A DNA stretch of 64,000 bases from JBGAJN01 sp044224905 (GCA_044224905.1 JBGAJN010000001.1:1426001-1490000), one strand, 5' to 3'; positions 19,446 to 29,490 are shown, counted from the first letter of the stretch. Program-made: numbers and translations. The notes: a model not told the origin generated them from the sequence alone.

Positions 19446-20507
19446 ATGTTTGATTTCATCAACAACCTCAGCGCCACGCAGCAGTTCGTGCTCTTCAGCG
19501 CGATCAAGGTCCTCTGCGTCTTCGCGGTGGTGATGCCGATGATCGCTTACTCGGTCATGGCGGAACGCCGCATTTCGGCGTGGATTCAAGATCGCGTCGG
19601 ACCGAATCGCGTCGGGCCGTTTGGCTTGCTGCAACCGCTCGCGGACGGATTGAAGTTCCTGCTCAAGGAAGACTTCACGCCGGAATATGTTCGCAAAGCT
19701 TACTTCTGGCTGGCGCCAGCGATCACGGCGATCCCCGCGTTCCTCACGCTCGCGGTGATTCCGTTCGGCTCCACGCTCGGCGCGCAGAAGATGGTCATTG
19801 CCGATCTCAACGTCGGCATTCTCTATACGTTCGGCATCGTGTCGCTGGGCGTGTATGGGATCGTGCTGGCGGGCTACGCGAGCAACTCCAAGTATCCGTT
19901 CCTCGGCGGTATCCGTTCGAGCGCGCAGATGATCTCCTATGAAATCGCGATGGGCATGTCGGTGATCCCGATCTTCATGCTCGTGGGCGATTTGAACCTG
20001 AGCAAGGTGATCGAGTTCCAGACGGGAACGTTTCTGTGGGTATTGCCGAATTGGTTGGTTTTCAAGCAACCGCTTGCCTTCGTGATTTTCCTCGTCGCGG
20101 CGTTCGCGGAAACGAACCGGCTCCCGTTCGACTTGCCGGAATCGGAAACCGAACTCGTCGGCGGTTATCACACTGAATACAGCTCGATGAAGTTCGCGCT
20201 CTTCTTCCTCGGCGAATACGCCAACATGATCGCGTCATCGGCGATGATGGTGACGCTCTTCTTCGGCGGTTGGACGTTGCCTTGGTTGGGTGAGCCCGCG
20301 AATTCGCTCGCGGCTGGGTTGCTGCACATCGGCATTTTCCTCGGCAAGCTCCTGTTTTTCATGGTGCTGTTCATCTGGGTGCGCTGGATGTTGCCGCGCT
20401 TCCGTTACGATCAGCTGATGGATCTGGGCTGGCGGCGGTTCATTCCGCTCGCCTTGGCGAACATCGTAGTGACGGCCGTGGTGATGTTGATCGCGCACTC
20501 GAAATAA
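19446..20507 (+). CDS. nuoH: NADH-quinone oxidoreductase subunit H
   Basis: Membrane subunit at the junction with the peripheral arm, 353 residues with about eight hydrophobic helices. Signatures: ERRISAWIQDRVGPNRVGP near residue 40, then ADGLKFLLKEDF, and FAETNRLPFDLPESETELV followed by GYHTEYSSMKFALFFLGEY. It forms part of the quinone channel. It starts 2 bases after nuoG. Confidence 0.96.
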   Translation: MFDFINNLSATQQFVLFSAIKVLCVFAVVMPMIAYSVMAERRISAWIQDRVGPNRVGPFGLLQPLADGLKFLLKEDFTPEYVRKAYFWLAPAITAIPAFLTLAVIPFGSTLGAQKMVIADLNVGILYTFGIVSLGVYGIVLAGYASNSKYPFLGGIRSSAQMISYEIAMGMSVIPIFMLVGDLNLSKVIEFQTGTFLWVLPNWLVFKQPLAFVIFLVAAFAETNRLPFDLPESETELVGGYHTEYSSMKFALFFLGEYANMIASSAMMVTLFFGGWTLPWLGEPANSLAAGLLHIGIFLGKLLFFMVLFIWVRWMLPRFRYDQLMDLGWRRFIPLALANIVVTAVVMLIAHSK

Positions 20508-20533
20508 ATGACGCGGAAGATTGAAGTGCTCGC

Positions 20534-21091
20534 ATGATTGTTAAACGAAACGAACTGAGTTTCTGGGAAAGGCTTTACCTGCCGGCATTGATCGGCGGGT
20601 TCAAAGTCACCGCGAAGCATTTCATCAACACCGTCTTCCGGCGCAAGGGCGTGACGATGCAGTATCCCGAAGAGAAATGGGTCGTGCCCGAGGGCTATCG
20701 CGGCGCGCCGTATCTCGTGAAGGACCAGGAAGGCAGCACCAAGTGCGTGTCGTGCCAGCTCTGCGAATTCGTCTGCCCGCCCAAGGCCATCAAGATCACG
20801 CCGCCCGGCGACAGTGGCCTCAAGGCCGATCGCACCAACGCGGAGAAGATGCCGAAGGAATTTGAGATCAACATGCTTCGCTGCATCTTCTGCGGCTTCT
20901 GCCAGGAAGTGTGCCCCGAGGAAGCGATCTTTCTGCAAAAGGATTATTCGCTGACCGGTCTCACCCGGAAGGAAATGATTTACAACAAAGAGAAGCTCCT
21001 CGCGCTCGGCGGCACGCACTCCGGCATTCAGAAGTGGAAGCACAAGCTCGAAGAGGCGAAGGAACAGGAAACGTTTCCGGTAAAGGTCTGA
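20534..21091 (+). CDS. nuoI: NADH-quinone oxidoreductase subunit I
   Basis: 185 residues with two 4Fe-4S ferredoxin motifs, CVSCQLCEFVCPPKA and CIFCGFCQEVCPEEA, which hold clusters N6a and N6b on the path to NuoB. The N-terminal amphipathic segment (LYLPALIGGFKVTAKHF) docks on the membrane arm. It lies in the standard position between H and J. Confidence 0.96.
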   Translation: MIVKRNELSFWERLYLPALIGGFKVTAKHFINTVFRRKGVTMQYPEEKWVVPEGYRGAPYLVKDQEGSTKCVSCQLCEFVCPPKAIKITPPGDSGLKADRTNAEKMPKEFEINMLRCIFCGFCQEVCPEEAIFLQKDYSLTGLTRKEMIYNKEKLLALGGTHSGIQKWKHKLEEAKEQETFPVKV

Positions 21092-21103
21092 TTCACGGCA
21101 AAC

Positions 21104-21613
21104 ATGGGCACGCACGACATTTTCTTTTACGCCTTCGCCGCTTTGACGCTGCTTTGCGGCCTCATGGTGGTCGCGAATCCATTCAGCCGGAATCCGGTCA
21201 CGAGCGCGATGTTTCTCGTGCTGACCATCGTGTCGATGGGTGGCCTGTTCGTGTTGCTCAACGCGTTCTTCCTCGCAGCGGTGCAGGTGCTCGTTTACGC
21301 CGGCGCGGTGATGGTGCTGTTCCTTTTCGTGATCATGTTGCTCGATTTGAAGGAGGAAGAGCGCCGGAAAATCAAATTCGCTGGGCTCGCGATGGGCGTG
21401 GTTTCCGTTGGAGCGGTCGCGGCGTTTCTGCTGAAGGGCCTGCATGATTCCAAACTCGGTGCGGGCCTCGCTCCAGCGACGGCCGAGGGCGCCACGCGTC
21501 CGCTCGGCATGCTGTTGTTCACCGATTTCGTGCTGCCGTTTGAAATCCTCTCCGTCCTGCTGCTCGTGGCGATGGTCGGCGTGATTCTGCTCAGCAAAAA
21601 GGATCTCAAGTGA
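21104..21613 (+). CDS. nuoJ: NADH-quinone oxidoreductase subunit J
   Basis: 169 residues with five predicted transmembrane helices. It has the family pattern NPVTSAMFLVLTIVSMGGLF followed by LNAFFLAAVQVLVYAGAVMV, where the pi-bulge helix of complex I lies. Its TGA overlaps the nuoK ATG (TGATG). Confidence 0.94.
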   Translation: MGTHDIFFYAFAALTLLCGLMVVANPFSRNPVTSAMFLVLTIVSMGGLFVLLNAFFLAAVQVLVYAGAVMVLFLFVIMLLDLKEEERRKIKFAGLAMGVVSVGAVAAFLLKGLHDSKLGAGLAPATAEGATRPLGMLLFTDFVLPFEILSVLLLVAMVGVILLSKKDLK

Positions 21614-21918
21614 TGAACGTCGGACTCGAACATTACCTGATCGTCAGCGGCCTGCTGTTTTGCCTCGGCCTGCTGGGTGTGATCGCGCGGCGCAATCTGC
21701 TGGTGATCTACATGTCGCTCGAGTTGATGCTCAACGCGGCCAATCTCGCGCTCGTTTCCTTCTCGCGCTACAACAACAACCTCAACGGCCAGGTGATGGT
21801 GTTCTTCATTATCACGGTGGCGGCGGCGGAAGTCGCCGTCGGCCTCGCCCTCATCGTGGCGCTGTATCGCAAGCGCCAGACCGCGCACGTTGAGGATCTC
21901 ACCACGATGAAGCTCTGA
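21613..21918 (+). CDS. nuoK: NADH-quinone oxidoreductase subunit K
   Basis: 101 residues, three transmembrane helices. Conserved membrane Glu in YMSLELMLNAANLALV and a second in VAAAEVAVGLALIV, both part of the proton path. The ATG overlaps the nuoJ stop; a GTG one codon earlier is the alternative. Confidence 0.95.
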   Translation: MNVGLEHYLIVSGLLFCLGLLGVIARRNLLVIYMSLELMLNAANLALVSFSRYNNNLNGQVMVFFIITVAAAEVAVGLALIVALYRKRQTAHVEDLTTMKL

Positions 21919-21920
21919 TC

Positions 21921-23822
21921 ATGTCGTCGATTCCCTGGCTCATCCTATTTCTGCCGCTCGCGAGCGCCGTGGCGATCACGCTGTTCACCCAGCGCGACCG
22001 TGAACTCAGCGCGAAACTTTCCATCACCGCAGTGGCCCTCGCATTTTTCCTGAGCAGCCTGTTGTTTCTGTTCACGGGCGGGAAGTTCACCCACGAAGGG
22101 CTGAGCACCGAATGGTTGCGCGTCGGCGATTTCGTCGTGGATTTCGGTTTCGTCATCGATCCGCTGAGCTCGCTTATGCCGCTGATCGTCACGGGCGTCG
22201 GTGGCGCAATTCACGTTTACTCCTATGGCTACATGCACGACGACCGCTGCGTGAGTCGTTACTTCGCGAGCCTGAGTCTGTTCACCTTCTCGATGCTCGG
22301 CATCGTCCTGGCGAACAATCTTCTGATGATGTTCATCTTCTGGGAACTCGTCGGCGTCTCGAGCTACCTGCTCATCGGCTTCTGGTATGAAAAAGCATCC
22401 GCTGCCGATGCGGCGAAGAAAGCGTTCATCACGAATCGTCTCGGCGATTTCGGATTCATCCTCGGCATCCTCATCGTTTGGGCCGCGCTGGGCGGATTAA
22501 ACTTCGCCTTTCTCAAAGACGAACTCGCGAAGAACCCGACGGCCCTCGGCGCGCTCGCGTCGGTCGGCGGGTTGCTGATCTTCTGCGGTGCGATGGGCAA
22601 GTCCGCGCAATTCCCGCTGCACGTGTGGTTGCCGGACGCGATGGAAGGTCCGACGCCGGTCAGCGCGTTAATCCACGCGGCAACGATGGTGGCGGCGGGC
22701 GTTTACATGCTGTGCCGGACGTTCTTTCTGTTTGGCGCACCGACGGTGTGGCCGCATTCGCTCGCGTTCCTCGGTCACTTTTCCGCGCTCGATGTGATTT
22801 CCTACATCGGTGGTTTCACGGCGTTGCTGGCGGCTTTGATCGCGGTCCAGCAAAACGACATCAAGCGCATCCTCGCCTACTCGACGCTCTCGCAGCTCGG
22901 CTACATGGTGATGGCGGTCGGGCTCAGCGGTCCGACGCCGGCGATGTATCACCTCACGACGCACGCATTCTTCAAGGCGATGCTGTTCCTCGGCGCCGGC
23001 TCGGTCATTCACGCGCTGCACCACGAGCAGGACATCTGGAACATGGGCGGGCTCAAGAAAAAGCTCCCGACAACTTACTGGACGTTCCTCATTGGCACAC
23101 TCGCGCTCTGCGGTGTTCCGCCGTTCAGCGGCTTTTACAGCAAAGACGCCATTCTCGCGCAAGCCTACCATCACAACTTCTTCCTATTTATCCTGGCTGT
23201 GCTCGTCGCGGCGCTCACGACGTTCTACATGTTCCGCCTCGTATTCGTGGCGTTCCTTGGCAAGGAACGTGGCGAAGCTTCCTCACACGCGCATGAATCG
23301 CCCCAAGTGATGACGTGGCCGCTCAAAGTTCTCGCGGTGCCGTCAGTGCTCGCGGGTTTCTGGGGCTTGGAACAGTTCATCGGCAGTTCCTTCGGCGGAG
23401 AAGTCGGACACTCGCTTCCATTCTTCCAGGAAATCCTTGCGCCGTTCAGTCACGCGCCCGCAGCCGCGCTGTTCGGTTTGCTCGCGACCGGCGTGGGCTT
23501 CAGCCTCGCCTACAGCCTCTACGCGAATGCCGACACCGATCCGCTGCCGGCGAAGCTCGGGTGGCTTTCGCGCGCGATGCGCAACCGCTTCTACTTCGAT
23601 GAGCTTTACACCGCTTTGATCGCGATGACGCACGAAGCGATCAGCTACGTGGCGAACTGGATCGACCGCTGGCTCGTGTCGGGCGTCGCCGTGCGCGGCA
23701 CCCACGGCACGGTCGAACTCGTTGGCCGCGCTTTGCGTCTCGTGCAGACGGGCAACCTGCAAACCTACGCGTTCCTGCTCGTGCTGGGCGTCGCGGTGCT
23801 GCTCTTTTACGTCCTGAAATAG
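21921..23822 (+). CDS. nuoL: NADH-quinone oxidoreductase subunit L
   Basis: Large antiporter-like proton pump, 633 residues with at least 14 hydrophobic helices. Motifs: IDPLSSLMPLIVTGVGG, MMFIFWELVGVSSYLLIGFW (essential Glu), KSAQFPLHVWLPDAMEGPTP, STLSQLGYMVMAVG with the preceding Lys. The C-terminal part includes the lateral amphipathic helix region. It starts 2 bases after nuoK. Confidence 0.96.
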   Translation: MSSIPWLILFLPLASAVAITLFTQRDRELSAKLSITAVALAFFLSSLLFLFTGGKFTHEGLSTEWLRVGDFVVDFGFVIDPLSSLMPLIVTGVGGAIHVYSYGYMHDDRCVSRYFASLSLFTFSMLGIVLANNLLMMFIFWELVGVSSYLLIGFWYEKASAADAAKKAFITNRLGDFGFILGILIVWAALGGLNFAFLKDELAKNPTALGALASVGGLLIFCGAMGKSAQFPLHVWLPDAMEGPTPVSALIHAATMVAAGVYMLCRTFFLFGAPTVWPHSLAFLGHFSALDVISYIGGFTALLAALIAVQQNDIKRILAYSTLSQLGYMVMAVGLSGPTPAMYHLTTHAFFKAMLFLGAGSVIHALHHEQDIWNMGGLKKKLPTTYWTFLIGTLALCGVPPFSGFYSKDAILAQAYHHNFFLFILAVLVAALTTFYMFRLVFVAFLGKERGEASSHAHESPQVMTWPLKVLAVPSVLAGFWGLEQFIGSSFGGEVGHSLPFFQEILAPFSHAPAAALFGLLATGVGFSLAYSLYANADTDPLPAKLGWLSRAMRNRFYFDELYTALIAMTHEAISYVANWIDRWLVSGVAVRGTHGTVELVGRALRLVQTGNLQTYAFLLVLGVAVLLFYVLK

Positions 23823-23826
23823 CGCC

Positions 23827-25332
23827 ATGCTCACGACCATCATTTTCATTCCGCTGCTCGCCGCGCTGGTGCTGGCGTTCGTTCCGGCGAACTTCCGCGT
23901 CGTGGCGCGTGCGCTCGCGGTGCTGGCCACGTTCGTCACGATGCTGCTCGCGGTGCTGTTGTTCTTCCGCTTCCAACCGGGCGTCGATGGATTTCAATTC
24001 CTCAGCAAGATCGAGTGGCTCCCCGCGCTCGGTATCAACTTCCACGTCGGCGTGGATGGCTTGAACGTTGGGCTCGTGTTGATGGCCGCCATCGTGGCGT
24101 TCGCCGCGACGTGCGTGTCGTGGGAAATCAAAACCGACGAGAAATTATTCTACATTCTGCTGCTGTTGATCACCGGCGGCATCCTCGGCGCGTTCGCGTC
24201 GCTCGACCTGTTCTTCTTCTACTTCTTCAACGAACTCGCGCTGGTGCCGACGTTCATCATGATCGGCCTGTGGGGCAGGGGCGCGGAGAAAAACTACGCG
24301 ACGTTTCAAATCACGCTCTACCTGAGCATCGGCGCGTTGATCGCGCTGGTGGGCTTGATTGCGCTCTACGTGCAAGCCGGCGCGCACAGCCTGAATATCA
24401 TTGAGCTCACAGCGCACTTGAAGGCGCATCCGCTCTCCGCGCAATCGCAGGGCTTCATTTTCCCGCTGCTGTTGTTCGGCTTCGGCATTCTCGTAGGGTT
24501 GGTTCCGTTTCATTCATGGGCGCCTCTCGGTTACGGTTCCGCGCCGACGGCCACGGCAATGATGCACGCGGGCGTGCTCAAGAAGGCTGGCCTCTACGCG
24601 ATCATCCGCGTCGCGTTGCCGTTGATGCCGGAAGGCACGGCGCACTGGATGCCGATCCTCGCGTGGCTCTGCCTCGGCAATTTGCTCTATTGCGGCTTCG
24701 TGGCGATGCGGCAAAAGGACCTCAACCTTCTCATCGGTTATTCGAGCCTTGCGCACATGGGCTTCGTTTTCCTCGGCATCGCGAGCGTGTCGCTCATTGG
24801 TCTAACGGGCGCGGTGACGATCATGGTCGCGCACGGATTGCTCGCCGCGCTGAGCTTCGCGATCAGCGGCTACCTCTACAACCAAACCGGAACGCTGGAG
24901 ATCGGCAAGCTTGGCGGGTTGCTTCGTCGGATGCCGTTCATCGGCGCGGCGCTGGTGATGTGTTTCATGGCTGGCTGCGGTTTGCCTGGTTTCGGCAATT
25001 TCGTCGGCGAAGCGCTGGTGATGTTCGGCGCGTGGAAAGGACTCTCGTGGTTCGTCGTCGCGGCGGCATGGGGGGGCTTGGTGATCGGCGCGATCTACAT
25101 GCTGCGCGCGATCCGCAATGTTGTTCACGGCGAAGCGCACGACACCCACTCGGGCGTGGTCGATGCGAGCAACGCGTGGCGCAAGCTGCCGTTCGTAGTG
25201 TTGCTGACGGCGCTGCTCTTGTTCGGTTTCTTCCCGAAACTGCTGACCGAGCGGATTAAGCCGAGCGCCGCCTTGATCGTGGACGCGGCCAATGCGAAGA
25301 CGCCGGCGACGAAGGTCGCCCAAGCGCAGTAA
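23827..25332 (+). CDS. nuoM: NADH-quinone oxidoreductase subunit M
   Basis: Antiporter-like subunit, 501 residues. FYFFNELALVPTFIMIGLWG holds the conserved Glu. FHSWAPLGYGSAPTATAMMH then GVLKKAGLYAIIR and SSLAHMGFVFLGI are family signatures. It follows nuoL by 4 bases. Confidence 0.96.
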   Translation: MLTTIIFIPLLAALVLAFVPANFRVVARALAVLATFVTMLLAVLLFFRFQPGVDGFQFLSKIEWLPALGINFHVGVDGLNVGLVLMAAIVAFAATCVSWEIKTDEKLFYILLLLITGGILGAFASLDLFFFYFFNELALVPTFIMIGLWGRGAEKNYATFQITLYLSIGALIALVGLIALYVQAGAHSLNIIELTAHLKAHPLSAQSQGFIFPLLLFGFGILVGLVPFHSWAPLGYGSAPTATAMMHAGVLKKAGLYAIIRVALPLMPEGTAHWMPILAWLCLGNLLYCGFVAMRQKDLNLLIGYSSLAHMGFVFLGIASVSLIGLTGAVTIMVAHGLLAALSFAISGYLYNQTGTLEIGKLGGLLRRMPFIGAALVMCFMAGCGLPGFGNFVGEALVMFGAWKGLSWFVVAAAWGGLVIGAIYMLRAIRNVVHGEAHDTHSGVVDASNAWRKLPFVVLLTALLLFGFFPKLLTERIKPSAALIVDAANAKTPATKVAQAQ

Positions 25333-25365
25333 GCGGCGCGCGACGGACAGCGTGGTGAATTTGTA

Positions 25366-26823
25366 ATGAACTATTCGTTGATCAGTTTGGAAATCGCGGT
25401 GATTGCCCTCGGGCTGGGATTGCTGCTGCTGGATTTGTGGACGCCGGCGGATCGCAAACGCCAGCTCGGTCACGCCGCCGCGGGCCTGCTCACGATCGTG
25501 CTCGCCTACAGCTTCGCGCTCAACGCGCCGGAGCCGCAGTACGCCTTCGGTCACATGTATGTTTTCGACGGGCTCGCGTTGTTCTTCAAACGCTTCTTCC
25601 TCCTCGCGGCCATCCTCGTGCTCATCATGTCGGTGGAGTTCGCGGAAAAATTCCAGTCGGGCGTGACGGAATTTTATGCGCTGATCTGCTTCGCGCTCGC
25701 GGGGATGATGTTCGCCTCGTCGGCCAACGACTTCTCGATGCTTTTCGTGTCGATCGAACTCATCGCGATCACGTTTTACATCCTCACCAGTTTCCTGCGC
25801 AACCGGCAGAACTCGCTCGAAGCCGGCGTGAAGTATCTCATCCTCGGCGCCGCAGCATCGGCGTTCATGGTGTTCGGCATCGCGCTGATCTACGGTTCGG
25901 TGGGCACGATGGAATTCGGCGAACTCGCGCAACGGCTCGCAGCGAAAAAGGAACTCGCGCAACAACCCGTGCTGATCATCGGTGTGTTGATGGTGATCGT
26001 CGGGCTCGGTTTCAAGATCGCCGCGTTTCCGTTCCAGATCTGGGCGCCGGACGTGTATCAAGGCGCGCCGGTGCCGACGACCGCGTTCCTCGCGGTGGGT
26101 TCCAAAGCTGCGGGCATCGTGCTCCTGCTGCGCTTCCTGTTCACGGCAGTGCCGGCAGTCGCGATGCATTGGCCCGCGTTGCTCATGGCGCTGGCGTCGA
26201 TCACAATTCTCTACGGCAGCTTGTGCGCGATTCCGCAGCGCAACCTCAAGCGGTTGCTCGGTTATTCGAGCATTGCCAACGCCGGTTATCTCCTGCTGGG
26301 TTTCGCCGCGCTTAGCCAGTCAGGTTCGACTGCAGTGCTGTATTATCTCGCGGGTTATCTCTTCACCGTGCTCGCTGCATTCACGGTGCTCTGCGTGGTG
26401 ATCAAGGCCGCCGACGCCGAGGACATCAGCTCGCTCGCCGGCTTGAGCAAACGCTCGCCGATGCTTGCCTCCGCGCTGACGCTGGCGATGGTGTCGCTGG
26501 CCGGCGTTCCGCCGCTTGCGGGTTTCATCGGAAAATTTCTCCTGCTCAAAGCCGTGGTAGAGCAGGGCGCGAGCAACTCGCACTACTACTGGGTCGTCGC
26601 CATCGCGCTGGCCGGCGTGGTGATGTCGTTCTACTACTATTTCGGCGTCATCCGCGCGATCTACTGGTCGAAGGAACCGGCCGATCTCTCGCCCATCGAA
26701 CTCTCCAATTCGATCCGTTTCGCGCTCAGCGTGTGCGTGGTGGGAATGTTCTACCTCGGCATGTTCCCCAGTACGCCGCTGAAACTTGCGGAAGCGGCGG
26801 CGAAGGTTTTGAGGTTGAGCTGA
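25366..26823 (+). CDS. nuoN: NADH-quinone oxidoreductase subunit N
   Basis: Antiporter-like subunit, 485 residues, last gene of the operon. LFVSIELIAITFYILTSF (conserved Glu), FPFQIWAPDVYQGAPVPTTA, GSKAAGIVLLLRF and YSSIANAGYLLLGF are typical of NuoN. It is followed by about 140 bases without a convincing terminator. Confidence 0.95.
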   Translation: MNYSLISLEIAVIALGLGLLLLDLWTPADRKRQLGHAAAGLLTIVLAYSFALNAPEPQYAFGHMYVFDGLALFFKRFFLLAAILVLIMSVEFAEKFQSGVTEFYALICFALAGMMFASSANDFSMLFVSIELIAITFYILTSFLRNRQNSLEAGVKYLILGAAASAFMVFGIALIYGSVGTMEFGELAQRLAAKKELAQQPVLIIGVLMVIVGLGFKIAAFPFQIWAPDVYQGAPVPTTAFLAVGSKAAGIVLLLRFLFTAVPAVAMHWPALLMALASITILYGSLCAIPQRNLKRLLGYSSIANAGYLLLGFAALSQSGSTAVLYYLAGYLFTVLAAFTVLCVVIKAADAEDISSLAGLSKRSPMLASALTLAMVSLAGVPPLAGFIGKFLLLKAVVEQGASNSHYYWVVAIALAGVVMSFYYYFGVIRAIYWSKEPADLSPIELSNSIRFALSVCVVGMFYLGMFPSTPLKLAEAAAKVLRLS

Positions 26824-26963
26824 GATCGGCCTTCGGTCCGCTGCTGGCAGAGCTCTAGGGCGGCGTTCAAAACGAGCCTGGCAAAACCCCAGACTTCGAA
26901 AGCGTTTGCCCTTTGGACGTCTGCTCGCGCGCGGAGGGAGTGCAGCGACGCGGCAGGGTTTGC

Positions 26964-26991
26964 TTGAATTTTATCCTGATTCCTTTAAACT
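26964..26991 (+). promoter_or_regulatory. candidate promoter of the first fibre gene
   Basis: TTGAAT and TAAACT are separated by 16 bases, 42 bases ahead of the ATG, in a locally A/T-rich stretch. Motif match only. Confidence 0.4.
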
Positions 26992-27033
26992 CCCTCTCAA
27001 CTTCCAGGCCGTTCGCAAACTCCAATCCAACGT

Positions 27034-29367
27034 ATGAAAACTCCTATTGGAACTCTGTCGGTCGCGGTCGCCTCTGCCGCCGCTTTCTCTCTCTTAACCT
27101 TCCTTGCGCCTCCATCGGCGTACGCCCAAGGCACCGGGTTCACCTACCAAGGCTTCTTGACCGACGGCGGCGGACCTTACACCGGGAACGCCGAGTTTCA
27201 GGCGTCGCTCTGGAACGCCGCCAGCGGCGGTGTCGCGCTCGCTTCCAATACTCCAACCCAGGTGATCGTGGGCGTGACCAATGGGCTGTTCGTCCTGCCG
27301 CTGGATTTCGGCGCGAATTTCCCCGGAGCGGCGCGCTGGCTGCAATTGGAAGTCCGCACCACCATTGGCCCCTTTAACACCCTCGCTCCGCGGCAACCCC
27401 TCAGTCCTGCGCCCTACGCCATCACGGCCAACAATCTTAGCGGCACCCTGCCGGCGGCGCAATTGAGCGGTGTAATTCCCTCGGCCGGCCTCGCGGGCAC
27501 TTACTCCGGCGCGGTGACGCTCAGCAATTCGGCGAACAGTTTCAGCGGCAACGGCGCAGGGCTGACCAACTTAAACGCGGGTCAACTGACCGCTGGCACC
27601 GTGCCGGACGCCCGGCTGGCGGCCAGTGTGGCCCGCACCAACCAGGTGTGGCTGTTGGGTGGTAACGCGGGCACCACGCCCGGCACGCACTTCCTCGGCA
27701 CGACGGACAACCAAGCGCTGGAGTTTAGGGTAAATGGGCTGCGAGTATTCCGGATCGAGGACAACGGCGACGGTAGTGACGTCGCGCCGACGCCAGACGG
27801 CGCACCGAACGTGATTGCCGGGTCGTCAGGCAACTCTGTGGGCTCGAACGTGGTCGGGGCGACGATCAGCGGTGGTGGGGCGACATCTTACGAAAATTCC
27901 CCGCACAACAATGTGGTGTTGAGCGACTACGCAACGGTGGGGGGAGGCTTGAAAAACAGTGTCGCCAGCGGTGCCGATTACTCTGCTATTGCCGGCGGTA
28001 GAAACCACACCATCGGTAATGGCGCAAATGACAGCGTGATTAGTGGTGGATTCACGCACTCAATTGGTTCGAACTCCTTGTCAGCCACGATTGGCGGTGG
28101 CGGCAATAACACTATTGGCAGCGGTTCTCGTCGCAGCACGATCGGTGGTGGCAACGCCAACTCCATCGGCAACACCTCCAAGGGTGGCACGGTTGGCGGC
28201 GGTGAGTTCAATAGCGTTAGCGACAGTTCAACCAATTGCGTTATTGCTGGTGGTTATAGCAACGAGATCCACACCAACGCGAATGGCAGTTCGATCGGAG
28301 GCGGCCTGCAGAACACGATTCAATCTGGAGCAGGGTCCTCATTCATTGGCGGAGGGCAGTATAACCTTGTGGAGACGAACGCATACCTGGCGACAATTGG
28401 CGGCGGGGACCGCAACAATATCCAAATGGGAGCGGGCGATTCAACAATCGGAGGCGGCGTCGGCAACGCAATTCTGGCGGGCGCTTTTGCCTCAACAATT
28501 GGTGGCGGCGCAGACAACCGGGTCGGTGACGAGTATGCCACTGTGGCTGGAGGTCGGGCGAATTTTGCCACCGGTAATTTTTCCTTCGCCGCGGGCGGCT
28601 ATCAAAATTATGGTGTCGGCGAATACTCCTTTGCCGCCGGACGGCAGGCGAAGGCCAATCATATGGGCGCATTCGTATGGGCAGATTCGACTGGCTTTGA
28701 TTTCGCCTCCACCGCCGGCAACCAGTTCCTGCTCCGCGCCAGCGGCGGTGTTGGCATCGGCCTGAACAATCCCGCCGCGCAACTCGAGATCTCCAGCAGT
28801 GGCGGCGATAGCTTCCCCCAAGTTCGCATCAACCAGAGTAATACGAACGAATACGCACGCCTGCGTTTCACCGTCGGTGGCGATGTTAGCAAGCGCTGGG
28901 ATTTCGCCGCCCGCAGCAATGTGTTTGTGATCTACAGTGGCCTGACCGGTTCGGAGGCGCTGCGATTGGAAAACAACAACGCCTACGTGAACGGCGCGCT
29001 GGTGACGACCAGCGATCGCAACGCTAAGGAAGATTTCGCGTCTGTCAGCCCGGGTGCTGTGTTGGAAAAGGTCGCGGCCTTGCCGCTTCACGAGTGGACC
29101 TATCGCACCGATGCAGCCCGCAGCCGCCACCTCGGCCCGATGGCGCAGGACTTCCGCGCCGCTTTCGGCTTGGGCACGGATGACAAACACATCGCCACCG
29201 TGGACGCCGACGGCGTGGCGCTGGCGGCGATTCAGGGATTGAACCAGAAGGTGGATTCAGAAAACGCCGCCTTGCGCGCAGACAATGTGGAACTGAAGCG
29301 GCGGTTGGAGGCGTTGGAGAAATTGCTCAGGGCTCCGGGCGGATCCAAGGACAAAGCTGAGCGCTGA
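27034..29367 (+). CDS. secreted fibre protein with beta-roll repeats and S74 chaperone domain
   Basis: 777 residues. Signal peptide 1-31 ends PSAYAQG. An N-terminal domain, about residues 32-135 (GFTYQGFLTDGG ... TNGLFVLPLDFGANFPGAARWLQLEVR ... RQPLSPAPYAI), is shared with three other proteins here. Residues about 265-560 hold 12-14-residue repeats such as STIGGGNANSIG and SFIGGGQYNLVE, like the beta-roll heads of YadA-type adhesins. The C-terminus (from Ser660 in TTSDRNAKEDF) is a Peptidase_S74 intramolecular chaperone with LGPMAQDF and DGVALAAIQGLNQKV, then a coiled coil. In phage fibres this domain trimerises the fibre and cleaves itself off at the Ser. A trimeric surface fibre is inferred; the ligand is unknown. 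Confidence 0.8.
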   Translation: MKTPIGTLSVAVASAAAFSLLTFLAPPSAYAQGTGFTYQGFLTDGGGPYTGNAEFQASLWNAASGGVALASNTPTQVIVGVTNGLFVLPLDFGANFPGAARWLQLEVRTTIGPFNTLAPRQPLSPAPYAITANNLSGTLPAAQLSGVIPSAGLAGTYSGAVTLSNSANSFSGNGAGLTNLNAGQLTAGTVPDARLAASVARTNQVWLLGGNAGTTPGTHFLGTTDNQALEFRVNGLRVFRIEDNGDGSDVAPTPDGAPNVIAGSSGNSVGSNVVGATISGGGATSYENSPHNNVVLSDYATVGGGLKNSVASGADYSAIAGGRNHTIGNGANDSVISGGFTHSIGSNSLSATIGGGGNNTIGSGSRRSTIGGGNANSIGNTSKGGTVGGGEFNSVSDSSTNCVIAGGYSNEIHTNANGSSIGGGLQNTIQSGAGSSFIGGGQYNLVETNAYLATIGGGDRNNIQMGAGDSTIGGGVGNAILAGAFASTIGGGADNRVGDEYATVAGGRANFATGNFSFAAGGYQNYGVGEYSFAAGRQAKANHMGAFVWADSTGFDFASTAGNQFLLRASGGVGIGLNNPAAQLEISSSGGDSFPQVRINQSNTNEYARLRFTVGGDVSKRWDFAARSNVFVIYSGLTGSEALRLENNNAYVNGALVTTSDRNAKEDFASVSPGAVLEKVAALPLHEWTYRTDAARSRHLGPMAQDFRAAFGLGTDDKHIATVDADGVALAAIQGLNQKVDSENAALRADNVELKRRLEALEKLLRAPGGSKDKAER

Positions 29368-29461
29368 ACCTTTCGCCATAGTTCAAGGGAAAATTTTCCG
29401 CGCGCTGCGAGTGCTGGGCAGACGTGATCACGTTGGGTAACGGCGTCTGCAACAAAAAGAA

Positions 29462-29490
29462 AACCGCCGGCGACTTGCCGGCGGTTGTTT
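29462..29490. terminator. bidirectional terminator between the fibre gene and ilvB
   Basis: A perfect 10-bp stem (AACCGCCGGC / GCCGGCGGTT) with loop GACTT. T-rich sequence follows on both strands (TGTTTGATTG on plus, TTCTTTTTG on minus). It lies between convergent genes. Confidence 0.85.

Noticed and set aside
24802..26169. Long minus-strand open frame (455 codons) opposite nuoM and nuoN
   Set aside because: Same reason: extreme His/Arg/Glu composition and complete overlap with conserved membrane subunits.
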